Below, piece after piece: positions 45,849 to 59,800 of a stretch of 64,000 nt of DNA. The notes beneath the pieces were generated by a model. The model saw only the letters and a program-made list of their open reading frames with translations. It was not told the origin of the DNA and made no database searches. Where the stretch lies: contig JAKSXM010000107.1 in assembly GCA_022575985.1 (NCBI GenBank), positions 124,001 through 188,000 on the forward strand. The letters are read 5' to 3'. The position numbers were made by a program, and so were the translations under genes. Position 1 is the first letter of the stretch, and every line of letters starts with the position of its first letter. Source of the DNA: Anagrus nilaparvatae. Lineage: Eukaryota; Arthropoda; Insecta; Hymenoptera; Mymaridae.

Positions 45849-47111
45849 GAAAAAGAGGAAAAAATATGTAATCCAATCATTCCATGACACATAGCAGCAG
45901 AGGCTATTGAAAAGAAAGTCAGTCCAAAGAAGACTAAGTTCTTTTTCCGTGTATATTTCGGCTTAGTCTAAATCTGAAATATATAAAGCATCGTAAAATA
46001 TTTAAATACTATTTTTGTTAACTTGTAATTTTCGAATATAAGAATTATTAAATAATAATTTTTTACACCATTTTTTTGAAGCTCAGTTTTTTTTACACAG
46101 AGAATCCGCACTCGAAAGATTCAAGGCCAAGTGCCAGGCCAACGACAGCTGTCTTCGATTAATTTTGCATATTTTCGCTTCGCTACTTTCGATAAAGAGT
46201 TAAAGACAAACGCAAGGAAAAACAATCTCTCAAAAGTCTTACAGTTATTGCACTTCAACTAAAATGTCGAAAATCGCTCTCCTAATTATCTGCATAGGGC
46301 AAATTACTCGTAAAAGGTCAAAATCGAAAAAGCCTTTTAAATGAAATTTGTAAATAAGGAAATATTTGAAAAACATTTTTTTAGTTTTATAAAAATAAAC
46401 AACAAGTTGAACGCATGCGTTTCAAATTTTTACTAATTTGAGGATTTCGTTTGACAAGCGCTCAGAGTAAATAAAAGAAAAAAAAAGTTGAAATTCAAAA
46501 AACTTGCACTCATTTACAGCGAAAATGATTTAAATTTAAGTCAAAAGAAGAAAATGTAATTGGGTGAGCGATTTTTGTCCATTTTGCCAGTAGCTGAAAT
46601 AGGGGTCATTTGCATTTCTTGAGCTCCTAAAAATTGCCAATACCCATTTTTATCGCCGAAGATTAAGATTCAATTGAAAAAAAATAAAAAAGAAGTTATA
46701 TAGATTACTATTCGGCCACGCCGGAGTCCGATTTATGTCCCAAAAAAATCTTTTTCGTTTAATAAACATTGTGGCCTGAGAATTTGAAAACTGTAGTCAA
46801 AAATGTTCCCTCAGTATTATCGCTGACCAAACTCGTATTAACGTGCGTTTAAATATATGATGAAACAATTTAGTATTTTAAAAGTGGACTAAACTTCGGA
46901 CCCAAAAAATGTTTTTTTAATAAATTGAGTTGTTTTTGGCCAAATAAAAATATTGGCTCAATAATCAATAAATTAGAAAAATTTTATTCCAAGATTTTTA
47001 TTAAATATATAAATTAAATTAAATTTTACTAGCGCAATTTTTTAGGCAAAATAAGTATTATTTCGAGATTAATGAAATTTTTCATTTATGTATGAAAAAT
47101 CATTTTTTTTC
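45849..47111. other. SoxE-B 3' flank
   Basis: Likely 3' UTR followed by AT-rich spacer. No poly(A) signal could be chosen with confidence. Confidence 0.4.
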
Positions 47112-48074
47112 GAATTCCAATCATTCATTTTTCATTATTCGATAATATTTTGTTATATTTGCGTGAAAAATGAATGATTCTAGAATCGTGAATTCGTGAA
47201 TGATGCACGGCCAGGCTGCTTTGCTTGAAATTTCAAGCAATTTGCTTCAATTTTATGTTATTACCTACCCACCCCCCCCCCATTCCCTCTGGATAACATA
47301 AATAAAGCAGTAACAAACCAGAAATTTATATAACTAAAAAATGAAAGAAATAGGCAATTAGGTAAAACAGCATGGAATCCAAATTTTTTTTCTCAAATAA
47401 CTCTTAAAAAAAAGGGAGGGGAACAAAATTCAAGCTTTCCGGCGGTATTTTTTATCTGATTTAATTGATTGCTTGAATATTCAAGCAATTTGTTTGAATT
47501 GCTTGAAAAAAGTAGCCTGGCCGTGTGGCAGTTAAAATTAAATTATATTAAACGATAGTTTATGAACCAAAAGTATATTTTTATCCTAGACTGCAAAAAT
47601 AAAGGATGGCCCAGATCGCACGTATAAAATTGCAATCCGAGGATAGCAAACTCTTTTTTTACGGCAAAGGACGAAAGACCTCCATTTACGCCTGATGCTG
47701 AAATTTCTTGAAATTACAAGCAAATATGAATATTATGCACTGGCACCACAAATATTTATTTCTAATGTTTTTCAACACTGAAGCTGAAAAAAAAATTATA
47801 TTTTTTATTAAAACTTTATTTGAGGCTAATTAGTATTTTTTGCCTTTTTTGATCGAGTGAAATTTAACTAAATTTAACCCGTTCGACTAAATCCACGCTT
47901 AAAGAAAAGAGGTTGAACTTTAGTTATTTTAATTTTTAACATTTATAAGTTATATAACATATATTTATTAAGAAAAAATAAAGGTTACATGTCATCTTTC
48001 GTAATTCGTTCATTTTTCACGCAAACGTAACAAAATATTAGCGAATCATGAAAAATGAATGATTGGTTTTGAAT
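47112..48074. mobile_element. Element with about 70-bp terminal inverted repeats and a nested MITE
   Basis: CCAATCATTCATTTTTCAT and ATATTTTGTTA..TTTGCGTGAAAAATGAA at the left are repeated inverse at 48003-48070. A smaller inverted repeat at 47206-47527 (CACGGCCAGGCTGC / GTAGCCTGGCCGTGTG, with CTTGAA.TTCAAGCAATTTG arms and a C10 tract) sits inside. No coding frame. Confidence 0.72.
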
Positions 48075-51000
48075 TATTATATTCTACCATTTTATATGTG
48101 CTCACTCTGTGTAAAAATCAAATTTCTCATCACCAAGTTGACAAAAATAAAACAATATTGATTGGATAATATTAATGAATTCGAAGAAAAGTAATAAAAA
48201 ATAATTTTTATTTAAAAAACAAGTGAGGAAAAATTTTTCCAGCGTTAAACTAATTATAATTTACTAAGCAAAAAATTTTATAAATGAAAATTTAAAAATC
48301 AAAGCTGTTCGAATTCAAGCCCAGATCGTAAAGATTAATAAAATCTTTCGATCACTTAAGCAATTGTATTAAGTTAAAAATCACATTTATTTTTTTGAAT
48401 TCTTGTACAAGTTTGTCCAAAAATGGTGGTTTTCATCTAGGAGATCAAAAAAATAAATGACCTGGTTCAAATGTTTTCAATCGAGGTGTTAATGAACTAC
48501 GTTGATTAAAAATTCAAATAACATTTATCTTTCTTTGCATTCCACATTTGAATTGTTCACTCAGAATCCTAATTTAGTTAGTGCCCTTCTTTTGCACTTA
48601 TTGCTTTTCCAACTATAAAATTGATTAGTAAAATGGTAAAACAATGAGATTAAATTTTATGAAATTTTTTACCGACATTTTCATCGTTTCTGCAGTTTCG
48701 TCTCGTTGTTATTTCTTCTGACTTCTGGTTGAGTTTCAAATACTTTCAACGAAGAATCAAGATGGACTGATGATTTTCGAACAAAATCAGCTTTCACAAT
48801 GATCTCAGAATCAATTATATCTGTCAGAACACTGTGAAAACCAGTTTTGTCATTGCTGGATGTAACCGAAGAAAATCCTAAAATCATTACAGGATTAATT
48901 TTTTACTTGATTTTCAGATAATTAAGCTCTATAAAAATAAAAAAACGCGAATTCACCAATTTTGGTAAAAAGTGGAAAGTTTCCAAAGAAATAAAAATTT
49001 GCGAAAGAGCAATTCCAATTCTTAAAATTTTTTAATGAAAAAAAAACTTTTTTTTTATTTATTTGGCTTTTTAAAATTTGAACTAGATTCGAATTTTAAA
49101 AATTTGTAAATTGAGTTCCAAAAAAGCATCCTTTCCTGACTTCCTGAGATAATCGCAGGATCGCCGCAGTATATAATAATAATCAAATTAATTTAAAGCG
49201 CGAAGATAATTTTTTACATTTTTAAATGCAATATTCAAATAATAAAATTAATAAATTATTAAATGAAGTCGATAAAGTAGGCAAAAATGTGCCTTTATTT
49301 CCATTGCAGTTAGTACCAGTTAGTACACTGTAAAAAATAAATTGCAGTCGGCAATGAAGCTCAGCGTGAATTCGTTACCAACCCAAAGTAACCAAAATAG
49401 CTAAAGAAAAGAAAGAAATCTTTATAGCCGACAACGGAAGATAAAGTAGAAATTTTTTAGAAATTTTTTAACAAGTGTTTTTGTAACACTTGTTGCCTCT
49501 GGTGTATCTTGGTCGCCTGTCGTTACAGCTGGTTACAGGTGTTACTTCAAAAAGGGCCAGAAAATTTAAATGTGCGGGTTTAATTTAAATTATTTATAAT
49601 TCCATAAAAATGCGAGGAAACATTTTTTTGTTGAGAGGAGGCAAAAGAAAAGGCAAAAAAAATTGCAAACTTTGCTCGATCCAGACTAGACACAAAGAGA
49701 AAGAAATTGCTTTTCTGGCTGTAGGAGAGGGAAATAGACTGGGACTGGAATCGAGTCGGAACCAGTGGGAATGGAATGCAGGTAAGAATTAATAAGATGA
49801 ACGAGTCCAGCGGTCATAGCGGTTTGCAAATCGCGCCCCCTTCTCGGCTTCCTTGAGAAAAGACTTTGGCATTTTATTATAGTTCATTGCTTTTCTCATT
49901 TTCTCAGCTTTCTCGATGGTATGCCCATTGTCTCTCTTTAATTAAAATTGAATCGGAATTAAATTTTTCTCTCGAATCACGATTTCCTATAATAATCAAC
50001 TCGTTACTCGAAAAAAAAAGAAAAAAAAAATAGAATTTCGGGATAGATGAAAATTAAAAGATAATATTTTAATAAAATGAAGGCAGAGAATACGGGTGAC
50101 TCTGCGTGGGACCATGGCGCATAAAATAGTCTCACGCTCGTCATCGTTTTTTTTTTCGTAAGTGTCTAATTTTTAAAAATGATTCTAAAAATAATTTATT
50201 GAAAAAATTAAATTTTAAGCAGATCGCATTTTGATAAAGCGGGCATTCTAGCAAAGAATAACCTAGAACCTTCGGTACTGGTCCGCATCTGCGCTATTAC
50301 AATTGTGAATTGAGACAAAGGCACGCGTGCAGCTGCACTACTTCACCTGCCTGAATCAAGATGGCTTGGTACATAAAACGATATAATATTAGTCCCGGGA
50401 AATTTATTTTCGTTAAATTATAATTTTTTATTTTATTTTTATCATTTTTTATTAAATTCGTTTCGTTTGCATAGCTGACATAGTGTAATGAGAATAATAA
50501 TTCTATTCTTGGCTAGACAGTTGCGTCCCAGACCATCGGTGACCCGTTCGAGTGCTTTAAATTAAATGAATAAATAAATATAGAAAAATATCAATGTGCA
50601 ATTTTTTTCTTCATTTTTTATTTTTAAAGCTCTTCAACAACGGAAAATACAATTTTTATTCAGATAATGGATAATATTTTCTAACGTAAAAAGCAAAGAG
50701 ACGCTTTATCAGTCTGCGTTTGAATGAATTAGTCGACGTCACAGGATGGATTAAATAAAAATAAATGCCAAGTTGCATAGGAAGGAAGTTAATTTCCTCT
50801 TTGCGCCAAAGAGCTAGACTGCTAAAGTTTCGATATTAAAATTTATGAAATTATTAAGTAAGTTGACCTTGAAACTCACCTGAACAGGTCAATAACTCGA
50901 GCGGATAATCTTTCGTGTTAAATTTTGAAAGCCATTGGCGGAAGCAGTGGAAGCGGAAGAAATGCAATTACACTGTCTGCGACCTAGATTTTTCATTTAG

Positions 51001-53781
51001 CGCGTTTTTTCGAAATAAAAGTACAGGGAAATGACGCATGATGATGGCCCAGATAATTAATGTAAGCGTGTGAATCAAAAGTTTTTCTCTGGTCGTGTGA
51101 ATCAGGAAAAATAAGAAATACGCGTTATTGATGAGAGAGAGAGAGAGAGGCAAGTATATTCTCATTCGTTCGTCCATTCATTCATCGCAGCTATCGCGAA
51201 TTTCTGAATGAAACTTGGAGATATCTAACTTCTCTCTCTCTCTCTCTTTTTTTTTTTTATTAATTTTAGTATTAAATAATTTTGAAAATTTAATGTTACT
51301 TAGGATTCCGTTATTCTTATTAACATGTAATTATGAGCATGGCGTAATTGAAATTTCAAGCTCCGAGATGAGCTGACAAACAGCTGACCGCATTCCGATA
51401 CGTAATTGCTTTGCATAAGAGTATATTCCTTTATCGTGCAGCTTAACTCAAGGATATTTATACAATTTGTGCTTTGGATTGTACATGCGTCTAATACGTG
51501 CGAACTCGTATCTCCGTCTCTCTCCCTCGCTTGGTTTTTAAACTTTAAAGAGCTAACCGCGCTCTCATAGTTTTGCCTCCCAGGCATTCCAGCGGTTCTC
51601 AATATCGAATCAACATTCCAGCGGTAAAAATGATCCGAATTCGAAGTCGCGTATTAATGGAAATGATGGAAAGACAGCTCCAGTTCAAATCCAGTTACGC
51701 GAGAGGTCTTAATTTTTAAATTCGAGTCAACGACTCTTTGGCGACACGTCTTGGCCTTCGACACTCGATCAAGCCTATAGGCTATGCGAACGACTCGCAG
51801 CTGTCAGCGTTATGTAATTAATTCCAAGGTTGCAAATACCGATGAATGAAAGAGGACACGTGACAGTGATTTTCGGATGGAAATCGAGATCCAGCTAGAT
51901 CCTAATCCTTATTCCTTGCTAATAAAAATATCAAAAGAAAAGTAAAGCCGTGTGCGAAGTAATAATGGTAACAAGTGTGTATAAAAAAATAGTGGAATGT
52001 TGATTAGTGCCAGTCGAGTGAATCACTCTTTGGAAAAGCGGATGTAGGCAAAAGTACATCCGTATTAGCTTAGCTATTTATAGCTCCTTACTTAATTAAT
52101 TAACCAAATTGAATGTTTAAGATTGCAACAGGTAGGTTGGACGGAAAATTAACTGCGTGGCAAAGATAAGCGTGAAAGATGAAAATACATCTCGTCGGTG
52201 ATTGGTACCAACGGCAATGAAGAAAATAAAGAAAAAAAAAGTAAAAACGAGAAAAAATTCATCCGTACCTTTTTTGTATTTGCCAGACGCATTCCATGGC
52301 ACTTTTTTTATGTTTTTCTTTTTTTCTTAAGAAAAACTTCACCATTTTCATAAGCGCGATCACGGATCAAGAAAATATCACAAGCTCTCGGTACATTGTT
52401 TGAAAACAACCGAAAGACTCAACCAGGAGTCGGAATTAAATTTAGTCACTGTTAATTTAGAAAAAGAAAAAAATCCATTAGTCAGTTACAACCGCAAGAC
52501 ATAACGACCGGCTACGACGAACGAGAACTAACTTACTGAGTAGGCCAGCTGCGCGAGTTGCCGGATTCTCCACCTCTCTTCCCCCTTCTTTCCTAATAAA
52601 TTCTTTATTCTTCGCATAGTAATGTGCATTAAAACCAAAACCAACATTAAAACGTACGTCTATTTCTCTCTTACCAAAGCGATTATTCTCTTTTCCCTGA
52701 ATATCTGCAAATACATGGCAAATATCTGCGTACCCGACAAAGACACATGACAACCGAGCAACCGAGAAGACGAGAATAAAAAATCGCTTCCCTTCCATGC
52801 TTCTTTATTTCTCTTTTCTCTTTTCTCTTGCCTTTTGCATCGTCTGCATTTAAACCGGAAGCGTTTTAGCGTTGTACATTATTTTAAGGAAGGGGTTGCA
52901 TATTACAAATACTTGGAGATAAAAATTAGCTAAGAAATTTTAAAAAGAAGCTGCTGCAAATTGATTATGTAACTTGCATTAGTAGAATTTTTATTAAATT
53001 AAAAATAATTTTTCTCCGAGCAAAAGAAAAAAAGGAAAAACAATCGATCAACTCGAGTCGCGATCCGTTGGGCGTTGATTAAATCATTTAAAGTAATTTT
53101 GACTTTCAACGCAAGTTGATAAGAAATTTTGAAAATTAAGAGAAAATAATGTTTCTTGCATAGGAGTGACCTGCTGGTAAAGGTGCAGTTGTGTTCTATT
53201 TTCGAGCGTCGACGATTTTAACTGTCTGAGTTATTTTGGGAACGAGATACATGAACTCTAATGCGCTTTTATAGACGGGAAATAATATCGAACTTTAACA
53301 GATCAAAACAGCAAGCAATTCCAAATCTGGTATATCCTTTCGTAAAGTGGTAAAATCACGGCAACTTCCTACGACTTCCGGTTGCGCGTAGTCTCTCGAG
53401 CGCTGAATTACAATAGAAAATTAAATAAAATCGATGTAAATATAGATTTATTGCAAATTTATTGTCTGGCACAGTATTCGCACAGTATTTACATAATTGT
53501 ATAAAAATTTTATCTTTACAAATTTATCTATAAAATCTCTTGGAATAATTTACAGTACTTTCCCCTTGTAAGAGATTTTAATTATTGAAAATATACAGAA
53601 ACAAATAATAGAAAAAACAAATAAAACAATACTTTTTTATTATCTAACTTAAAAATTATGTAAAAACTTCTTCAGCTTAAGCACCGCGAGATCATGCTTT
53701 CTTAACTCTAAGTACAAAATTATTTTTCGTTGAAAATTATTTTATCGGCTCGTCCTGCTGGCATCTTGCTCGAGGTTTGCT
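48075..53781. other. Gene-free interval between SoxE-B and ZIP11
   Basis: Less repetitive and somewhat richer in CpG than the rest of the window (for example 49800-49870 and 51480-51830). It has a GA run at 51133-51149 and a TC run at 51230-51247. No ORF shows codon structure, splice-supported homology or recognisable domains. It may hold regulatory DNA for SoxE-B or the ZIP11 3' UTR near its right end. Confidence 0.4.
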
Positions 53782-53860
53782 TTAACCTAATCCAACGTCC
53801 AAGGTCATCATAACTAGAAACCCAACGACTGCACCCCAGCTCGAGAGCTTGCCATTGCCA
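53782..53860 (-). CDS. SLC39A11: ZIP11 last exon: helix 8 and stop
   Basis: Acceptor TTTTTTCAG/TGGCAA completes a Ser codon. It encodes [20 protein letters not shown] then DVGLG and TAA, the invariant end of ZIP11 proteins. It is 79 nt long and too short to stand out as an ORF. Confidence 0.93.
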
Positions 53861-56800
53861 CTGAAAAAAAAGCAAAAAAATTTTCTTTTAAACGTTGGCT
53901 TGGCCTAGAAAAAATTGAATACCCTTCTCAAACTATCGATTTATTACGAGAGGTTACCGAGGGAGCCTCGATTTTTTTATTGTCTCACATTTAGTTTCTC
54001 GAAAAAGGTCATGTAAAGGAAATAACAATAGGAGCCAATTTGAATTATAATGAGAATAAAGTTCCCTGGGAAAGGAGAATCGGGAGAATCCTAGACTTTC
54101 GAGTTGCTGCAATTTTTTTTTCCTTTAAAAAACAACGATCGAAATTGATTTCGCCGAAATCAGCGAATGCGAATTCGAATGCGTATTTGCACGAAAGCTG
54201 GAAAAAATAAAAAATAAAAAATCCTCCCTTGGCGTAAGTAAGATTCAATTTTGAAAAAAACTCGTCTTTACTCGTCTTTACAGAAGGCGAGACTAAACAA
54301 GTCCCAGTGTCAAAGGGAGAAACGACAATGCAATCCCATTCAAAAAAGACGAGGGGCTATATTGAGAGAACTGTCTCTTAAAAAAACTAGAAATTTATTT
54401 CTTTTTAAAGGTGCTTTTATTGCTTGTATTGTGTCGGGAAATATCGTGTATTTAAAATTAATTTCAAAAATTAAAGTTTATTCTCAAAACGACATGCGTC
54501 CGTGTGAATTTTGCGGAAATAGAGGACGAATAAATTCAAAGACTTTTAATTTCAGATTATTAATGTAAAATAAATTTTTATATTATTTAATGTTATTGTA
54601 AGTCGGAAAGATTTGCTTCTCTTGAGTCGAAATATTGTTATGAATTTTAAATAGTTAAAAATAAATAAATTAATTAAATTTTAATAAGACCAAACGTACA
54701 GTGTTTTCCCCTTATAAACGCTTAGAATTTTAAAAATGAAATTCATTTGAATTCGCCGAGCAAATTAAGTAACATATTTAGAACGAATGAATGCAAAAAT
54801 TATGGATAAACGTTGTTCCAACGTTTTAAAGAAATATGAATATCAAAAATTGGTGTTTGCAGTAAGTATAAGTTGTAAACAACTGTAAACTATAAATAAA
54901 ATAGAGAAATTCGAATTTTTAAAGAAACAAAAGCCCGTTAATTTTTACATAAAAGATATTGCGCACCTTTGATGAGCTTCGGGTATTATGTCGTCAATGA
55001 CTACGTAAATCATGGCTCCTGCTGCAAATGCTAAGGCATACGGGAGAAGAGGAGCAGCGAGGGTAACTCCAGCTGCCCCTAAAACACCAGCGATCGGTTC
55101 TACCATGCCGGAAAGTTGTCCGTACCAAAAGCTTTTCAAAGTACTGAAACCCGCTGCTTGAAGTGGCAAAGACACCGCAAGACCTTCGGGGAAGTTCTGA
55201 ATTCCAATGCCTATGGCTAAGTTTCTGAAATAGATTTTTAAAGAATTAGAAATTAAATGTAAAGTATTTAAATTTTATTAATATTTAAGTTTATTTCCAA
55301 AACGACATGCGCCAGGGTGATTTTTGAAGAAACGGAAGACAAATAATTTAAAATAATTTTAATTTTAGATTACTAATATAGTATAATATTTTTTTTTGCC
55401 CTCCCGGGCGTAAAACTCGTGTGTAAAGAATTTTCTGAACTCGATCTACGCCTAGGTGGGCAAAAAATAGTGTAAGCACCATGGGCGAAATACTTTAGAC
55501 ACGAGCGTGAACACATATCCCTCGTGCCCGGCTTCGCCGAGCACTCGTGCTAGTGCTCACGCTAGTGCCGAAACTTTTACGCCCTTGATACTTAATATAC
55601 TATTTCTATCTGTAGGGCTGGAATTTTGTTAAAACGCGAGTCGAAGACTCGATTATTAATAATTAATTTCTTTTTCGCTTAAAGTCTATTTAGTGAGAAA
55701 TTTTTTTATAAAATGCACTCACTCATTTACAAAAAAAAAAAAAATAGTTGCAGAGCCCATACGATGTAGGGTGAACTAATTGGAAATGGGCAGAACTATT
55801 GGGTCATATTTTAAGAATCTTGGCGAACCTAATTTACCTAGGCTTGTTACCCAGGTGACAAAATTTTAATCGCAAAGGACTCACGTACCAAGTTAAAAGG
55901 GCCAAAATGATAATATCAAAATTTAATATCACTTAAGCCCTCCCCTTGGCAAATTAAGTTCAGCCAGGCTCTTAATACATAACTCAGTAAGCATCCTTGC
56001 AATTAGGTTTGGTTACTCAAAAATTCACCCTAACGGCTGCTAAAATATTTTGAACCTCGACTTGAATGAGGTTTTCACTGAATATTAATAGCTTTTAAAA
56101 AATTATATTTTTTATTAAAATTTTCTGAACGACTATTAATTACTAATAATTAATATTTTGAGCCAAGCTTAACCTTACAGCTATTATACATTGTTATTAA
56201 TTAGATCATATTGATTACTAATTTTATACATCGAAATTAGAAATTTAAATGCAGATAAAGAATAATTTTTAATAAATCTCTAAAACTTTCGAATTCCATT
56301 AAAAAATTAAGTGGCTTGCATGCATAAATTCTCTAAAGAATTCGCGAGAGTTGATATTGTTTTTGCAATCAGCATCTCCTCCGACACGTGTTTTTGGTTT
56401 GCCGTGGCGCATCGACTGCCAAACTAGCGCCGCGGTACACCGCTGAAACAATGGCGGTCAATGTCCGCTCGTGAGAACGGAATGTAAGTGTTTGTCGCGG
56501 GTCTCCCTCCTTTTATTCCTTATCTTTCTCTTTCGATCATTGCCAAGGACTCTAATTTTTCCTTTCTCCCCAACACCTGTACCAATAATTCGAAACTTAA
56601 ACTAATAACACAAAAAAATAAATAAACATTTTCGATGATTAATCACAATAATTGGGACTACCGTTTGACCAGGTCATTAGCTAAAGAATTTTTTTTTAAT
56701 TTCGAGATCCACGGACATCAAAATCTCTTATTCCTATTTTTTAGCGCATTTAGCAGATATAAAAAATTTTATTTCTAGTTAAAATTTACAGGACATTTAA

Positions 56801-59800
56801 ATACGATTAGTTGAAAAAATAACGCTAATTAACGCGTATTTATCAGTTTCTGTTTGCTTAAGAATGCATTAGTTTTTGATAGTTCACTGTTTTAAATTCA
56901 TGTTTCAAAAATTATTTCATGTAAACAACTTTTAAACCTTCAATTTCAAGTTTGAATGCTTAAGCCTCTTAAGCACAGAAAAAACGAAGTTTGGAAAACC
57001 GACTTTTTGTGTACAATTTACAATTTTCTAAGAAACAAAAATTTTTGTTTTTATGCCCGATGGACACTTTTGGGCAAAATTTAACCAAAAACTGCTTCGT
57101 TTCTAGTTATCGATTTACTAATTTTCAGGTCAGCTGTGCAATTATCTATGCACGACACGTACCCGCAGTAAGGGACACGTCCAGCTACTCTTAGGATCTT
57201 TTAAAAAAATGAAAATCGGAATTTTTTTGATTTTTACTTGCGTGTTTGACATTGGCTCGAGCCTAAAAGACGACTGGATGATTTACTTGGATTCTCAGAT
57301 TAAAAAAGAAATAAAACCGCGTGAAGTGACTTTTATAATGCACAGCATGTCGGCTCTGGACATTCTTTACAAAAATAAAGTGCTTCACCAAACTTTCGAT
57401 TCGATTCCGAGCGTAACGATTGATTTAAAGAAAATAAAGTACATCATTCTCCAGGATAAAGACGAATTCGATGATTACGTGAAGAACTATAGAGAAGTTT
57501 TGAGATTGTTCATAGATTTGAAAATTAACACGAAAAAGCCAAAATGCCTGATAATATCGTTGAAGGACGAGGACGTCGACTCGGAGAAGAGCTTGAAGAA
57601 AATGATAATGCAGCTTGACTATTATGGAAGTTAGGCCCGATTATACGAGAGTCATGTTTTATAACCCATCGTTGAAAGATGTGCAAAGAAAGAGGATTAA
57701 CGTTAATCCGAAATTGTTGCCGAAAAAATCTGGCAAGAAGTAAACTTGAATTGATAAATTTTATTAATAACATTTAAGTTTATTTCCAAAACGACATGCG
57801 TCCGTGTGAAAATCGAAAAATTTGCAAAAACGGAGTCGAAATATTTAAAAGTTTAATTATGGAAAGTTGAAAGATTTGCTTCTCTACATCTGGCAAAAAC
57901 GAATTGTAAACTATTGCTAATAAATGTTTTGTTGTTTTTGAATTTTTGACTATTTCTTTATTACCAAGAGTAAATTTTAAAAAGTTAGATTATAAATTAG
58001 GAGAGATATAAGAGGAGATATAAGATATCTTTTGACATTTTGAGTAGATATTCGCAATATCGAGGCTAATAAAATCTGGTTAATGCTATGGTACTGATAA
58101 TAAAAGATTTAGCAGCCATTCTCGTTGATAAATTCTAATTCAAATCTCTTTTTCTTTTCAACAAAATAAATTCCTTCGTATTTTCGTATACCCTAGAACT
58201 TGATCAATTACAAATAATAATTAGGTAACATATTAAAATATTATGATTTTTAAAAAATTATCTAGTACTCTATTTCAACAAAAATGACCCTTACGTCATG
58301 AGATGAAAACAAAAAAATGGAATTTTAAATATAAAATTTATTATATAAAAGTAGGGATGGAATCCGCACAGATCGATCCTCTTTCCCCTGGAACTCATTC
58401 ATGCGGACCTCCTAGCTAGAATCAAACTCTTGTTCCCGCATTCCTTTCCTTAGGAACAAAGAGGGGTGTGCTACTTTTACACATTTTACACTGTTAACGC
58501 TTGTCAGCTGAGACCTCTTGCAGTATATTGCACCGATATAATTCAATCGAAGTTTGTTCGGCCGGTAGAGCAGAAATTCTCCTTTGGTTATCTGCTTACG
58601 TTAAGTCAGACATTTTTTACAGTAACTTGCAAAAATCATCTCTGGGATCATACTGAGGCCCCTTACAAGGCAATTTTATTTTGAAAACGATCTGATATCA
58701 GAAATTTTAGTATTTTTTACCTGGCATTCTCGAAAGTAGCCGATGCACTGCTGCCGACAGCACCAAACCCAACACCAACCGCAAGTCCTTCAGGAATATT
58801 GTGTACCTGCCAATCGAATAAAAAAGAATAACGTGGTTTTTAAAAACTTTGAACATGAAAAATGTCAAAATAAAAATAAAAAATTTCTTAACAAACGAAA
58901 CAATAAATGAATTGAAATTTAATTATTAATTAAAGAGCTCTTAAGGGTACTTAGTCTGAGTTTTCAAGTAAAAAATCGATTTTTTTTTTTTTAAGTATTA
59001 AAGAATATGGAAAAAAAATTTTGAATTAGTCTCGAAAATAATAAAGAAACGACAGCGCCTGAAAGTGAATGCTCTTTGGTGCCAGTATGCAAGAATACAA
59101 GATCCGAAACTTTAAACGGGTTTTTCTCAAAACGAACTCTTTGAAAACGGCCCACACAAAAATTCAAATTTTTTTTTTTAATTTAGACGATTCTAAACCG
59201 AGTTAAGATGTGGGCCAATTTGGAACCTTTTTTTCTGTTTTTTATTATGAGTGTATAAAATAGCTGTGAAAAAATCTTTTTATTATCCAATAAACTTTTT
59301 GAGAAAATGAATAATACGTTATTTTACGTTATTTTTACTAAAAACTGAGACAAGGTACCCTTAACTTCCTGGTTAATCTATTATTATATAGGTTAACGTT
59401 ACTTTCATTGTTCTATATTTTTTCCGAGTACCGTTTTAACAAGACAATTGGCCTTGCTGTTTTACAATATTCGACTGTTAATTTTTAATATTAATATCAA
59501 AAATTAAATATTATCGACCTCCGTTTTAACAAAAATCCAGCCCAAGAGATAACAATAAATAATATAAACATTTTTTAAGTATTAAATTAAAAGTGCTTTA
59601 ATATTGTTTCGTTTGAAAACTAAAACTAAAACGTTTTTTATTTAAACTCACAGTTATCGCAACCACAAGCAGAAGTATTCTCTTCCACTGATTATTTTTG
59701 GCTTCGTTTCCAGGATCTTCGTAGACGGTACCCAAATCTGCGACAGGTCGAGTACCTTGCTGACGCCTCCTTGCACTTTGCTCATAAAAGCCTAAAAACG

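Noticed and set aside
48681..48902. Possible minus-strand exon (68 codons after an ATTTTAG acceptor)
   Set aside because: No recognisable family, no partner exon, and the splice-like site is common in such AT-rich DNA.
52478..52798. 106-codon minus-strand ORF
   Set aside because: No domain or splice context; composition is consistent with chance in the less AT-rich interval.
54251..54568. 105-codon plus-strand ORF with CEFCG
   Set aside because: Its second half is the AAAACGACATGCG dispersed repeat; the Cys pair comes from that repeat.
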